Below are positions 27,334 through 36,992 of a DNA stretch of 57,135 nucleotides, in pieces. Numbering within the stretch: position 1 is the stretch's first letter; each line of letters begins with the position of its first letter. The DNA is taken from NCBI GenBank assembly GCA_030836325.1, contig JAURQC010000112.1, positions 1-57,135 of the forward strand, read 5' to 3'. Position numbers and translations under genes: made by a program. The DNA comes from Candidatus Nanopelagicales bacterium (lineage in GTDB: Bacteria; Actinomycetota; Actinomycetes; S36-B12). The notes beneath the pieces were generated by a model that saw nothing but the letters and a program-made list of their open reading frames with translations, was not told the origin of the DNA and did no database searches.

Positions 27334-27334
27334 G

Positions 27335-28873
27335 TCATTGCCTTCCCGTCGATGGTGCGAAATCCTCAGGAAAATTGTCAAGGGCACTCAACACGGGCAT
27401 CGGGGTGAGTCCTCCCATCGCACACAAGGACCCATCAGTCATAACCTCGCATAGGTCCCTCAGCAGTTCGCCATTGGCCTCAGCATCCTCGCCTTGGCGG
27501 ATGCGATCAATGACCTCAACTCCACGCACCGAACCAATTCGACACGGTGTGCACTTGCCGCAGGACTCCTCGGCACAGAATTCCATTGCGAATCGCGCCT
27601 GAGCAGCCATATCGACGGTGTCGTCAAAGACCACCAATCCCCCGTGGCCGATCATCCCGCCAGCCTCGGCCAGCGTCTCGTAGCCCATCGCGACGTCGAG
27701 CTTGTCAGCCGGTAGGTAGGCACCAAGCGGTCCTCCGATCTGGACCGCGCGCACCGGTCGGCCGCTTCGGGTGCCCGCACCGAAATCGAATACGAGTTCT
27801 CGCGCACTGATCCCGAATGCAGACTCAACGATTCCACCTTGGGCAACGTTCCCGGCAAGCTGGAAGACCTGGGTTCCTTGTGATTTCTCTGTGCCCAGGG
27901 CCGCATACGCTGCCGCGCCGCGGGCAAGGATTGACGGAACACTCGCCATCGTCAAAACGTTATTGATGACGGTGGGCGTGCCAAAAAGTCCTTCGATCGC
28001 GGGCAACGGGGGCTTGACCCGAACCATTCCGCGGCGACCTTCGATGCTTTCGAGCATCGCCGTTTCCTCACCGCATACATACGAACCAGCACCCACGCGA
28101 ACTTCCACATCGAAAGCCAGATCCGAGTCGAGAATCGAATGACCAAGCCAGCCGTTAGCACGCGCCACCTCAATGGCCTGAGTCAGCGTCGCGATGGCGT
28201 CGGGGTACTCCGAACGCACGTAGACGATGCCGCGGTCAGCACCGACTGCGTACGCCGCGATTGTCATTCCCTCCAGGAGCCCAAAGGGGTCCCCTTCCAT
28301 GACCATTCGGTCAGCGAACGTTCCGCTGTCGCCTTCGTCGGCGTTGATGCAAATGTACTTGTGCACCGGCGCATTGGCAGGGTCTCCAGTGTGTGCTCGC
28401 GCGGGCGTCTGCGCAACGGTGCGCCACTTGATCCCGGCAGGGAAGCCCGCGCCCCCGCGTCCCCGCAGCCCGGACTCCACAACGGTCTCGACTACCTCCG
28501 CCGGGGTCATGGCCAGTGCGGCTCGAAGGCCGGCCATCCCTCCGTGCGCGAGGTAGTCCTCGGGATCAACTGGATCGACAATGCCGATGCGCTGGAAGAT
28601 CCAACGATCCTGCTGAGCAAGGAAGTCAAGGTCCTCAACCGCACCGATGAACGTTGCCTGCACTCCATCGGCAGTCACATCGGACGCCTGCACATTGCTC
28701 CATCCAATGCGGACGCCGTCGTAGTCCAGGCACTCGACCAAGGGCTCCATCCAGAGCATCCCCCGACTACCCGTGCGAACCACGGAGTGTCCGTGGGATT
28801 CCAAAGCCGCAGCAACCTCGTCGGCACCTACTGATCGAGCAGCAGAATCCCGCGGGACGAACCAAACCGTCAT
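27335..28873 (-). CDS. fdsB: formate dehydrogenase beta subunit FdsB (NuoF-like, FMN/NADH site)
   Basis: 512 residues. A short thioredoxin-like N-terminal region is followed by a NuoF-type domain: RGRGGAGFPAGIKW (NADH/FMN glycine-rich loop), NADEGDSGTFADR, YVRSEYP, GAGSYVCGEETAM, and the 4Fe-4S cysteines in ESCGKCTPCRIG plus the distal Cys in DGSLCAMGG. It carries FMN and transfers electrons to NAD+. The ATG overlaps the stop of fdsG (ATGA). The order fdsG-fdsB-fdsA-fdsD is that of proteobacterial fds operons. Confidence 0.94.
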   Translation of the reverse strand: MTVWFVPRDSAARSVGADEVAAALESHGHSVVRTGSRGMLWMEPLVECLDYDGVRIGWSNVQASDVTADGVQATFIGAVEDLDFLAQQDRWIFQRIGIVDPVDPEDYLAHGGMAGLRAALAMTPAEVVETVVESGLRGRGGAGFPAGIKWRTVAQTPARAHTGDPANAPVHKYICINADEGDSGTFADRMVMEGDPFGLLEGMTIAAYAVGADRGIVYVRSEYPDAIATLTQAIEVARANGWLGHSILDSDLAFDVEVRVGAGSYVCGEETAMLESIEGRRGMVRVKPPLPAIEGLFGTPTVINNVLTMASVPSILARGAAAYAALGTEKSQGTQVFQLAGNVAQGGIVESAFGISARELVFDFGAGTRSGRPVRAVQIGGPLGAYLPADKLDVAMGYETLAEAGGMIGHGGLVVFDDTVDMAAQARFAMEFCAEESCGKCTPCRIGSVRGVEVIDRIRQGEDAEANGELLRDLCEVMTDGSLCAMGGLTPMPVLSALDNFPEDFAPSTGRQ

Positions 28874-29358
28874 GACATCTCTCCGATGATCGTTCGCACC
28901 CTGGCTTCTAGCGCCGCTGCGGTGGCACGACCCATGAGCGCGCCCCCGACGGTCGCAGCGGGAGCCAACGCACAGTTACCCAGACAAAAGACCGGCTCAT
29001 CGCCGCCCGTTGCCTCCGCTAACTCCGGTGACTGTGAGCAGTGCGCTTCCCACTCGCGCTTCAGTTCGCGGCCCCCAACCGCCTGGCACGCCTCGGCTGC
29101 ACACAGCCGGACCGGCACCGGAGGTGGCGGGGTGGTCCGGAGATCGGCGTAGAAGGTCAACACTCCGTGCACATCCGCTCGCGACACGTTGCACGTCTGG
29201 GCGATCAACTGCACAGCATCCGCAGGGACATACCCAAAGCGCTCCTGGATCGCTTGCAGGCAGAGCAGAACTGGTCCTGGCTCTTGAGCGATGGGCGCAA
29301 TGATGGCGCGCGCTTCTTCGACCGACCATGCAGCGAACGCTGGCGACGTGATGGTCAT
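28870..29358 (-). CDS. fdsG: formate dehydrogenase gamma subunit FdsG (NuoE-like 2Fe-2S)
   Basis: 162-residue NuoE-type subunit. RFGYVPADAVQLIAQTCNVS and HGVLTFYADLRT are the usual NuoE motifs. The thioredoxin-fold 2Fe-2S ligands are in RLCAAEACQAVGG (C-x4-C) and VFCLGNCALAP (C-x3-C). It relays electrons between FdsA and FdsB. The start ATG 29358 overlaps the fdhD stop. An ATG in the same frame 12 bp upstream would lie inside fdhD and is less likely. Confidence 0.92.
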   Translation of the reverse strand: MTITSPAFAAWSVEEARAIIAPIAQEPGPVLLCLQAIQERFGYVPADAVQLIAQTCNVSRADVHGVLTFYADLRTTPPPPVPVRLCAAEACQAVGGRELKREWEAHCSQSPELAEATGGDEPVFCLGNCALAPAATVGGALMGRATAAALEARVRTIIGEMS

Positions 29359-30236
29359 GAGAGCACCCAATCCCCTCCGGAGTAGATGTTCATTCGATCA
29401 TCACGTGCGAAGCCGATCAATAACAAGTCATGTCGACGAGCAGCATCAACGGCAAGCGTCGTTGGACCGGACACGGCGACGATCGAACCGATGCAGGCAC
29501 TCAAAGCCTTGGCAACGATCTCGTAGGAAACCCGGCCACTGACCACTAAAACGTGATCGGTCAACGGCAGCGCTCCATCCATCAAGGCTCGGCCAATGAC
29601 TTTGTCCACTGCGTTGTGTCGTCCGACGTCCTCCCGCACATAGAGGACTTCTGAGGCAGGCCCGACGAGTGCGGCGGCATGCAGAGCACCGGTGAGGTCG
29701 AACATCTTTTGGCGCGATCGCATCTGCTCGATCAATTCCAAGGCCTGTCCAGGCTCGAGCCGCCAGCCCGCCGAGTGCAACGGGGCATACGGCACCGGTA
29801 CGGCATCGACGACGTCCGCACTACACACTCCGCAGGAGCTTGATGTGACATAGGCCCGCGGGCGCGGAGGTTCGATCCCCGGAGTCAGGCGAACACGGAC
29901 GGTATCGATCTCTGACTCGCCGTCGTGACTTTCATCATCGCCATCGATCTCTCGGAGCGAAGCCGCAAGCGCCTTCATGTCGACGATGTCGCCGGTATGA
30001 CGCAGACCAGCTTCGCTGACCATCCACCCCGCGGTGAGATCGAGATCGTGTCCGGGAGTGCGCATGGTGGTGGCCACGACCTCGCCATCGACTGCGATGG
30101 TGAGCGGCGATTCCACCACGACCCGATCAATCCGGTCAATGCGGTTCACCTCGGGAAAACGGGTGCCGGCACCCACTTTCGGACGCGCGATATCCGCTAG
30201 CCGAATAGTCGGCCTCGGACTCGTTGTCTGTCCCAC
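29355..30236 (-). CDS. fdhD: FdhD, sulfurtransferase for formate dehydrogenase
   Basis: 293 residues. FdhD transfers sulfur from IscS/NifS to the Mo-bis-MGD cofactor, which FDH needs for activity. The redox pair is in SSSCGVCSADVVD (CxxC). TVRVRLTPGIEPP, FDLTGALHAAALV and YVREDVGRHNAVDKVIGRAL are family marks, and SGRVSYEIVAKAL near the C terminus is the GDP/cofactor-binding region. GTG 30236 lies 2 bp after the fhs stop, and the stop overlaps fdsG, so it is firmly in the operon. Confidence 0.95.
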   Translation of the reverse strand: MGQTTSPRPTIRLADIARPKVGAGTRFPEVNRIDRIDRVVVESPLTIAVDGEVVATTMRTPGHDLDLTAGWMVSEAGLRHTGDIVDMKALAASLREIDGDDESHDGESEIDTVRVRLTPGIEPPRPRAYVTSSSCGVCSADVVDAVPVPYAPLHSAGWRLEPGQALELIEQMRSRQKMFDLTGALHAAALVGPASEVLYVREDVGRHNAVDKVIGRALMDGALPLTDHVLVVSGRVSYEIVAKALSACIGSIVAVSGPTTLAVDAARRHDLLLIGFARDDRMNIYSGGDWVLS

Positions 30237-30238
30237 GT

Positions 30239-31924
30239 CTAAAAGAGCCCTACGACCTGACCATTGACCACATCGATGTGCTCACTGGAAGGCACCCTCG
30301 GCAGCCCCGGCATCGTCATGATGTCGCCGCAGATCACCACGATGAATCCCGCACCAGCAGACAACCGAACCTCACGAATGTTCATCGAGTGTCCCGATGG
30401 TGCACCTCGCAATGACGGATCCGTGGAGAAGGAGTACTGGGTTTTCGCAATACAAACCGGAAGGCCTCCGTAGCCCTCTTCGGCGAGTTCACGCAAGCGG
30501 GTACGAACTTTGCTGTCCGCGGTGATCTCGGACGCTCCGTACACCTTGGTCGCCACCGCCTCTACCTTCTCCCACAACGTGGCGTCGTCGGGGTAAACGA
30601 AGGAGTCGTGGCCAGCATCAACCGCCGTGGAATCGGCGTCGCACACGTCGGCAACCACGCGCGCAAGATCCGCCGCTCCAGCACCGCCATCGGCCCAGTG
30701 ACTCGCAAGCACGATCGGAACGCCCATGGACTCAACGTGCGAACGAAGAAGGTCGATTTCCGCATCGGTGTCGGTAACGAATTGATTGATCGACACGATC
30801 GGCGGAACGCCGTAGTAGTCGCGCACGTTGGTGATGTGGCGCTCGAGATTGACCAGACCAGCCTTGAGCGCGTCGAGATCTTCCGAGGTCAGTGCGTCGC
30901 CCGCGGCGCCTCCGTGATGCTTTAACGCCCGCACCGTGGCGACGATCACGGCCGCCGACGGCCGCAGCCCGGCACTGCGACACGTGATGTCTATGAACTT
31001 CTCGGCGCCGAGATCGGCTCCAAAACCGGCCTCCGTCACAACGTAGTCCGCCAAACGCAGCGCGCCAGTGGTCGCGATCACGCTGTTACATCCATGAGCG
31101 ATATTCGCGAACGGGCCACCGTGCACGAAGGCCGGTGTGCCCTCGAGCGTCTGCACGAGATTCGGCGAGAGTGCGTCTCTCAACAGCACGGTCATCGCTC
31201 CCTCGGCATTCAGGTCGCGTGCGTAGATCGGCTGCTTGTCGCGCGTGTAGCCGATAACGATGCGTCCGATCCGTTCCTTTAGGTCTTCTAGATCCGTCGC
31301 CAGGCAGAAGATCGCCATGATCTCGGACGCAACAACGATGTCGAAGCCGTCCTCGCGGGGATACCCATTGCCAGGTCCCCCGAGAGCCACGGTGATGTCA
31401 CGAAGCGCACGGTCGTTCATATCCACGACGCGCTTCCAGGTAACTCGACGAACGTCGATTCCCAAAGCGTTGCCGTGGTGAATGTGGTTGTCGATCAAGG
31501 CGGCCAGCAAATTATTTGCCAGACCGATTGCATTGAAATCGCCAGTGAAGTGCAGGTTGATGTCTTCCATTGGAACAACCTGTGCATGTCCGCCCCCGGC
31601 GGCACCACCCTTCATGCCAAACACCGGGCCCAACGAGGGCTCGCGCAGGCAGATCATGGCGTTCTTGCCGATGTGGCGGAGCCCGTCCCCCAACCCGACG
31701 GTGGTAGTGGTCTTACCTTCACCGGGCGGCGTCGGGCTGATTGCCGTCACCAGGATCATCCGAGCGTGCTTTCGGATGGGCTGGTCAACCAACCAGTCGA
31801 GTTGAACCTTGGCCTTGGTCTTGCCATACGGCTCGAGCACAGAGTCCGGGATGCCAACGACGTCGGCGATCTCCGCGATCGGTTTCAACGTCGCCGCTTG
31901 AGCGATCTCGATATCGGTGGGCAT
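30239..31924 (-). CDS. fhs: formate-tetrahydrofolate ligase
   Basis: 561 residues, normal length. [18 protein letters not shown] is the ATP-binding P-loop, [20 protein letters not shown] and [16 protein letters not shown] are hallmark motifs, and [20 protein letters not shown] is present. In acetogens it makes 10-formyl-THF from formate and ATP. Here, next to formate dehydrogenase and demethylation genes, it may run backwards, conserving ATP while releasing formate. It follows etfA by 15 bp and precedes fdhD by 2 bp. No folD or fchA is in the window; those steps must be encoded elsewhere. Confidence 0.96.
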   Translation of the reverse strand: MPTDIEIAQAATLKPIAEIADVVGIPDSVLEPYGKTKAKVQLDWLVDQPIRKHARMILVTAISPTPPGEGKTTTTVGLGDGLRHIGKNAMICLREPSLGPVFGMKGGAAGGGHAQVVPMEDINLHFTGDFNAIGLANNLLAALIDNHIHHGNALGIDVRRVTWKRVVDMNDRALRDITVALGGPGNGYPREDGFDIVVASEIMAIFCLATDLEDLKERIGRIVIGYTRDKQPIYARDLNAEGAMTVLLRDALSPNLVQTLEGTPAFVHGGPFANIAHGCNSVIATTGALRLADYVVTEAGFGADLGAEKFIDITCRSAGLRPSAAVIVATVRALKHHGGAAGDALTSEDLDALKAGLVNLERHITNVRDYYGVPPIVSINQFVTDTDAEIDLLRSHVESMGVPIVLASHWADGGAGAADLARVVADVCDADSTAVDAGHDSFVYPDDATLWEKVEAVATKVYGASEITADSKVRTRLRELAEEGYGGLPVCIAKTQYSFSTDPSLRGAPSGHSMNIREVRLSAGAGFIVVICGDIMTMPGLPRVPSSEHIDVVNGQVVGLF

Positions 31925-31939
31925 GTCGACCCCTAACGT

Positions 31940-32902
31940 TTACGCGCCCTTCGCGGCGCGGGCCTTCTCAATCAGAACGGGCAACAAGGTGTGCAGGTTG
32001 TCGACCACGGCGTAGTCGGCATGCGTCATGATCGGCGCCTGACCGTCGGTGTTTACTGCGATGAGTGTCTTAGCGGACTTGCACCCGGCGATGTGCTGCG
32101 TTGCACCACTGATGCCGAAAGCGAGATACAACTCCGGTGCGACCTTGGTTCCGGTCTGCCCCACCTGCTCAGCATGGGGACGCCAGCCGGCCGCCGTGAC
32201 CACCCGCGAGCAACCAACGGCACCGCCGAGGATGTCGGCGAGTTCCTCGAGCATCGCGAAGGCCTCCGGTCCGTCCATCCCTCGACCGCCGGAGATGACG
32301 ACCTTGGCTTCGGCCAGGCCAACTCCCGTGGCCGCTGCTCCTGTTCGGTCGACGATTCCCACCTGGAGGTCGGCGTCGGTGACGGGGACATCGAACGCCT
32401 CAACCTGTGCGCTGCCAGGCTGTTCTGCAACGGCGAAAGCATGCGCCTGGGCAGTAGCTAGCAGTAGAGCGGCCGTCACCTTGCTGCGCTCGAGGAGGTT
32501 GCCACCCCAACGCGCACGAGTGACCTCGGCGGTATCCGGACCCGTCAGTGTGATCTCGCTGCACTCGGTCACCAATGGCAGATCCTTGATCGCGGCGATG
32601 TGCGCCAGCACTTCGCTGCCTCGCGGGGTTCCCGCAGCGAGCACCGCCCGCGGATCCAAGCGGTCCATGACCGACAGCACTGCGCGGGCGTTGGCCAGTG
32701 GCGTGTAGTCGGCAATTGACACGTGGTTGCCGTGGTACACCGTGCGCACCCCAACGCCAGCGAGTTCGTCCACGCACTTCTCGGCATTTGGACCCACGAT
32801 CACGGCTTGGACGTCGTCATCCAAACCGCGCGCCGCAGAGACGACCTGAAGCGCAAGTGGATCGAGTTCTCCACGATCGTGGTCGACGTAGATAAGGATC
32901 AT
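31940..32902 (-). CDS. etfA: electron transfer flavoprotein alpha subunit
   Basis: 320 residues. The C-terminal FAD domain carries KVVISGGRGMDGPEAFAMLE, SRVVTAAGWRPHAEQVGQTG, LYLAFGISGATQHIAGCKSA and IAVNTDGQAPIMTHADYAVV, as in EtfA. With EtfB it accepts electrons from acyl-CoA or dimethylglycine/sarcosine dehydrogenases. The start ATG overlaps the etfB stop. It belongs to the operon headed by the GntR gene, so its partner is most likely the DMGDH-like flavoprotein just upstream. No ETF:quinone oxidoreductase is seen in the window. Confidence 0.93.
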   Translation of the reverse strand: MILIYVDHDRGELDPLALQVVSAARGLDDDVQAVIVGPNAEKCVDELAGVGVRTVYHGNHVSIADYTPLANARAVLSVMDRLDPRAVLAAGTPRGSEVLAHIAAIKDLPLVTECSEITLTGPDTAEVTRARWGGNLLERSKVTAALLLATAQAHAFAVAEQPGSAQVEAFDVPVTDADLQVGIVDRTGAAATGVGLAEAKVVISGGRGMDGPEAFAMLEELADILGGAVGCSRVVTAAGWRPHAEQVGQTGTKVAPELYLAFGISGATQHIAGCKSAKTLIAVNTDGQAPIMTHADYAVVDNLHTLLPVLIEKARAAKGA

Positions 32903-33657
32903 GACAACACTCCGATCTGCTTCATGACATCGACAAGCGCGTCCGCTGCTTCCTCGCCGGCTCCGAGATCCTGCGCACCCTTGGACTCGCGGATCGGCGC
33001 GGTGAGACCGATGAGTTCGATGCGGGGAGCATCCAACGTCGCCGGAACCTCCTCGATGGGCTTCTTGCGAGCCTTGATACGGCCAGGGACAGACGGATAG
33101 CGCGGGATGTTCAGGCCGTCCTTCACGGTGACGACGGCCGGCAGTGGAACGCTGTAAACCTCGCGCATAGTTCCGACGGCTCGTTCACAGGTCGCAACTC
33201 CATCGGCGATCGTCATGCCCTTCACAGCGGTCGCCACCGGGCGACCGAGTCGGTGCGCTAGGCGTACACCTGTCTGTGCGTTGGCGTTGTCAGCACTCTC
33301 CGAGCCGAGCAGGATCAAATCGAACGCAGTGCCGTCCGCCTCGATCGCATCGCCGATCGCCTTTGCCGCAGCCTGCGGATCTATATCCGTCGAATCTGAG
33401 TGGATCCAGATAGCCCTGTCGGCGCCGATCGCAAACTGCTCACGAATTTGCTCTTCGACGCCCTCCGGGCCCATCGAGATCAACGTGACCGTGCCGCCGT
33501 GCTCTTCCTTCAACTGCACTGCTGCTTCGACCGCGCATTCCTCATGGGGACTCAACGTGAAACCGAGCTTGTCGGTATCGATGGCCATGCCGTCTTCGGT
33601 CAACATGATGGCGCTGCCGAGCGACGGATAGCGCTTGATGCATACGCAGATTTCCAT
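32899..33657 (-). CDS. etfB: electron transfer flavoprotein beta subunit
   Basis: 252 residues. ICVCIKRYP at the N terminus, LSPHEECAVEAAVQLKE, the adenine-nucleotide motif LLGSESADNANAQTGVRLAH and the partner-contacting loop NIPRYPSVPGRIKARKKP are typical of EtfB. It carries AMP and docks with dehydrogenases. ATG 33657 shares one base with the stop of the DMGDH gene (TGATG), indicating translational coupling; the two-codon-earlier frame is not favoured. Confidence 0.93.
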   Translation of the reverse strand: MEICVCIKRYPSLGSAIMLTEDGMAIDTDKLGFTLSPHEECAVEAAVQLKEEHGGTVTLISMGPEGVEEQIREQFAIGADRAIWIHSDSTDIDPQAAAKAIGDAIEADGTAFDLILLGSESADNANAQTGVRLAHRLGRPVATAVKGMTIADGVATCERAVGTMREVYSVPLPAVVTVKDGLNIPRYPSVPGRIKARKKPIEEVPATLDAPRIELIGLTAPIRESKGAQDLGAGEEAADALVDVMKQIGVLS

Positions 33658-36185
33658 CAGCACACAATCCGTTCATTAGAGGGATCGAACAGTGGCGTGG
33701 CTCCGACACGTTCCACGACCACGGGATAGCGCTCGCCGAGGTACTCGACCAACAGGTCCTTACCCTCGACCGCGTGCTCGGGTGGCAGGTATGCCATGAG
33801 CAGGTGCTTGCCCAGCGATGGGGCTGAGCCAGCGCTTGTCACGAACGAGCGTCGACCGTGCTTGTCCGTGATAGGCGCTCCATCAAGGGTCAGGATCGGC
33901 TCCATGCCGAGCATGTAGCGCTTCTCGCCACTCGAGCTCGTGTGGTCCACAACCGACAGCGTGCACATCAAGGCCACCGGATCCTCCTCGCGGTGCCGGA
34001 GGTAGGCCTCCTTGCCGATGAAATCAGCGTCCTTGACCTTCTTCAGTGCCATACCGGCTTCGATGACGTTGTACTCGGCATCAAGCTCGGCGCCGTAGGC
34101 GCGGTATCCCTTCTCCATGCGTCCCGTCGTGCCATACACGCCGACACCAACGGGGATGAGACCGTGCTGCTGACCGGCCTCGTGGACCATGTCCCACAAC
34201 TTGGCACCCTGCTCGATCGGCAGGTAGAGCTCCCAGCCGAGGTCCCCGACGTAGGAGATCCGCGAGGCCAGGACGCGCAGTGACCCCATCTCGATAACCC
34301 GGCAAGTGCCGAAGGGGAATCCCTCGTGGGACATGTCGGCCTTGGTCAGCGACTGAACGATGGCGCGAGCGTTTGGTCCCCACACACCCAGCGTGGTCAT
34401 CGAGGAGGTCAGATCCTGCAACTGCGCCGTGCCGTCCGCTGGCAGTTGGTCGGCGAACCACTTCTTGTCCGCCATGCCGTGCGCACCACCGGTAACGACC
34501 CGGAAGTGGTTGGTTCCCAACCGCATGATGGTGAGATCGGACTTGAATCCGCCCTTGGGACTCAACACCGGCGTGTAGATCACCTTGCCGACACCAACAT
34601 CCATCTGCCGCACCGCGCACTTCTGGACTACACCCAAGGCGCCGGGCCCGACGATGTCGAAGATCGCAAACGGTGTTAGGTCGATCATGCCGGCCGTCTC
34701 ACGCATCTGCAGGTGCTCGGCATTGATGATGGGTGACCACCAACGCGAATCCCATTCCGCCGTGCGCGGCATGACGGCGTCTCCGTACTTCTCAACGAGA
34801 CCGGCGTTGGACTCGTACCAGAACGGGCGCTCCCAGCCCACGGCCTCATAGAAGACTGCGCCGAGAGCTTTCTCCTGCTCGTAGTACGGAGACAGCCGCA
34901 CGTTGCGGTTACTCGTCCACTGCTCACCCGGATGGATGATCCCGTAGGTCTTGATGAAGCCCTCACCCGTGCGTGCCGTGATGTGCTCACGGGTCTTGTG
35001 ATGCTCGTAGAAACGAGCGACGTCGGCGCCGTGCAGGTCGATCTCCGGCTCACCGAGAACCATCCACTCGGCAATGGACTTACCGACGCCGGGACCTTCC
35101 TTGATCCATACGGCGGCCGCAGACCACAGGCCCTTCACCTCGGGCGTCTCGCCGAGGATCGGAGCACCGTCCGGGGTGAGCGACAGTAGTCCGTTGCACG
35201 CGTACTTCTCACCGATCGACTCGTCTCCAACGATGTCCGGCATCAACTCCATCGCGTGCTCGTCTTGCAGATCGAAGTCCTCCTGCGTGAACGGCATCTC
35301 GGTCGGGGACAGGGCTGCTTGCTCGTTCGAGGGGATCTCGCCTGCCTCGTACAAGATGGCGCGGTGGGCGTAAGAGCCGATTTCCAGGCCGGTTCCGTGT
35401 TGCCGCTCGTACATGAAGGTGTCCATGTCGCGGATGATCGGCCACTCGATGTCGCCCTTGGCGTCCGCGAAGAATGGAACTGGACCGATGTCCTTCATCT
35501 GGTGAACCGCCGGTGTCAACGGAATCGCAGCACCTGCCATCGCGGCGATACGCGGGCTCCAGCAACCGCAGGCGATTACGATGTACGCGGTATTGATCGT
35601 GCCGCGGTCAGTGACAACGGCAGATACCCGACCGTCGGTCACCTCAATATCCATGACCTCGGTGTTAGGCAGGCTCGACAAGGCACCCATCTCGATGGCC
35701 TTCTCGCGCATGATCGTTCCGGCCCGAAGCGAGTCCACGACGCCCACTGACGGTGTCCAGAAGCCACCGAGAATCACTTCTTCGTCGATGTACGGCACCT
35801 TTTCCTTGCACTCAGCCGGGGTGAGCATCTCGGTGTCTTCGATCTCGAAGGACTTGGCCGATTGCATGCGTCGATGCAACTCCTGCATCCGGTCCTTGGT
35901 ACGGGCAACCTCGATGCCACCGCACTCGGTGAAGACACCCATTTCCTTGTACTGGCGCATGCTCTCCAGCGTGAGTTGGGTGATCTCCTTGCTGTGGTCG
36001 GTCGGGAAAATGAAGTTCGAGGCATGCCCGGTGGAACCTCCCGGGTTGGGAAGTGGGCCCTTATCGACCTGGACGATGTCCGTCCAACCCAACCGGGCCA
36101 GATGCCACACGATCGAGTTGCCGACGATGCCTGCCCCGATGACGACGCACTTCGCGTTGCTCGGTGCCTGCAGTTCCTCCGCCAT
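33657..36185 (-). CDS. dimethylglycine/sarcosine dehydrogenase-like flavoprotein (FAD domain plus GcvT domain)
   Basis: 842 residues. The Rossmann motif VVIGAGIVGNSIV starts near residue 14, and STGHASNF gives His54, the site of covalent FAD in mammalian DMGDH and SarDH. The middle is the FAO domain (SLTPDGAPILGETPEVKGLW), and residues about 440-840 form a GcvT-like folate domain (ASRISYVGDLGWELYLPIE, FIGKEAYLR). Such enzymes oxidise N-methyl groups to methylene-THF, passing electrons to ETF. The next two genes are etfB and etfA, which fits. ATG 36185 has a GGAAGG site 8 bases upstream; the 79-bp leader holds 18-bp repeats. Whether it prefers dimethylglycine, sarcosine or another methylated amine is open. 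Confidence 0.85.
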   Translation of the reverse strand: MAEELQAPSNAKCVVIGAGIVGNSIVWHLARLGWTDIVQVDKGPLPNPGGSTGHASNFIFPTDHSKEITQLTLESMRQYKEMGVFTECGGIEVARTKDRMQELHRRMQSAKSFEIEDTEMLTPAECKEKVPYIDEEVILGGFWTPSVGVVDSLRAGTIMREKAIEMGALSSLPNTEVMDIEVTDGRVSAVVTDRGTINTAYIVIACGCWSPRIAAMAGAAIPLTPAVHQMKDIGPVPFFADAKGDIEWPIIRDMDTFMYERQHGTGLEIGSYAHRAILYEAGEIPSNEQAALSPTEMPFTQEDFDLQDEHAMELMPDIVGDESIGEKYACNGLLSLTPDGAPILGETPEVKGLWSAAAVWIKEGPGVGKSIAEWMVLGEPEIDLHGADVARFYEHHKTREHITARTGEGFIKTYGIIHPGEQWTSNRNVRLSPYYEQEKALGAVFYEAVGWERPFWYESNAGLVEKYGDAVMPRTAEWDSRWWSPIINAEHLQMRETAGMIDLTPFAIFDIVGPGALGVVQKCAVRQMDVGVGKVIYTPVLSPKGGFKSDLTIMRLGTNHFRVVTGGAHGMADKKWFADQLPADGTAQLQDLTSSMTTLGVWGPNARAIVQSLTKADMSHEGFPFGTCRVIEMGSLRVLASRISYVGDLGWELYLPIEQGAKLWDMVHEAGQQHGLIPVGVGVYGTTGRMEKGYRAYGAELDAEYNVIEAGMALKKVKDADFIGKEAYLRHREEDPVALMCTLSVVDHTSSSGEKRYMLGMEPILTLDGAPITDKHGRRSFVTSAGSAPSLGKHLLMAYLPPEHAVEGKDLLVEYLGERYPVVVERVGATPLFDPSNERIVC

Positions 36186-36200
36186 GTGCTCTACCTTCCG

Positions 36201-36254
36201 TTCTTGTCGTTCTTCGATTTCTTGTCGTTCGTCGATTTCTTCGTCTTTTTCGGT
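36201..36254 (-). repeat. 18-bp tandem repeat in the leader of the DMGDH-like gene
   Basis: Two adjacent 18-bp units (36201-36218 and 36219-36236, plus strand TTCTTGTCGTTCTTCGAT) differ at one base; a third, degenerate unit (36237-36254) matches at about 12 of 18. The repeats lie between the GntR stop and the DMGDH ribosome binding site. The period equals six codons, and the DMGDH frame stays open through them (charged residues such as EERQE), but it has no start codon upstream. Confidence 0.7.
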
Positions 36255-36264
36255 TATTTCGCGG

Positions 36265-36930
36265 TTAAAGGGCCAGGCGCATTTCCGCCTCGAAGCCTTC
36301 GATGTGCTTGCCCATCACCATCGCAGCTCGTTCAGCATCGCCGTCTCTGATCGCTTCGAGGATCTCGCGGTGCTCAAGCACGGCCTGGTGTAGGTGCGTG
36401 ACTTTCGTCAGTCCCAGGAACCAAATCCGAAGGGCATGCGTGTAGTAACTCTCAAGATCCTCCGCCAGGTAAGCGTTGTGGCTCGCCTGATAAACGACGT
36501 TGTGGATGCGCTCGTCTAGGTCCATCAGCACTTGATCGCTGGACCACGAACGATCGAGCTCGACACCACTGCGTTCATAGGCAGCAAGGTCGGTGAGTAG
36601 TTGGTCGATCACCTCGAGGTCGGCATCCTCACGACGTTCAGCCGCTAGCTTCGCGGCGAAGGGCTCAAGCTGCTCGCGCACCTCGCTGATGGCCATCAGA
36701 TCCCGTGGATCCACCCCGGCGACGAACATGCCGCGCCTGGGGTAGACGTCGATGAGGTGCTCGGACGCCAGTGCACGCAGGGCTTCGCGCACTGGCGTCC
36801 GGCCCAGACCAAGTTGCTCGCACAACTCGGACTCGCTGAGCACCGCCCCCGGCTCGAGCTCGGCGGTGCAAATCATGCGACGCACGCGTCGGTAAGCCTG
36901 GTCGGCCAGGGACTCCGTCGTCGTGGTCAT
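36265..36930 (-). CDS. GntR-family regulator (FadR/FCD subfamily)
   Basis: 221 residues. The winged helix-turn-helix (AYRRVRRMICTAELEPGAVL, LGLGRTPVREALRALASEHL) is followed by a helical FCD domain with metal-type residues (DLMAISEVREQLEPF, LDERIHNVVYQASHNAYL, EHREILEAIRDGDAERA). It is the first gene before the dimethylglycine/Etf/Fhs/FDH operon on the same strand, so it is the likely operon regulator and is probably autoregulated. The effector could be dimethylglycine, sarcosine or betaine. A possible FadR-like half-palindrome lies 28 bp upstream. Confidence 0.9.
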   Translation of the reverse strand: MTTTTESLADQAYRRVRRMICTAELEPGAVLSESELCEQLGLGRTPVREALRALASEHLIDVYPRRGMFVAGVDPRDLMAISEVREQLEPFAAKLAAERREDADLEVIDQLLTDLAAYERSGVELDRSWSSDQVLMDLDERIHNVVYQASHNAYLAEDLESYYTHALRIWFLGLTKVTHLHQAVLEHREILEAIRDGDAERAAMVMGKHIEGFEAEMRLAL

Positions 36931-36958
36931 GGGACAGATATATCAGTTATGGGCAATC

Positions 36959-36968
36959 TTGTACACCA
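36959..36968. promoter_or_regulatory. possible GntR operator upstream of the GntR gene
   Basis: TTGTACACCA (minus strand TGGTGTACAA) has GT..AC symmetry recalling FadR-subfamily sites. It lies 28 bp before the GntR start in the 62-bp gap to the DUF1638 gene. Only one short imperfect copy is seen, so this is a weak call. Confidence 0.25.
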
Positions 36969-36992
36969 GTTAGCGAAATTTTTTGGCAGGCG

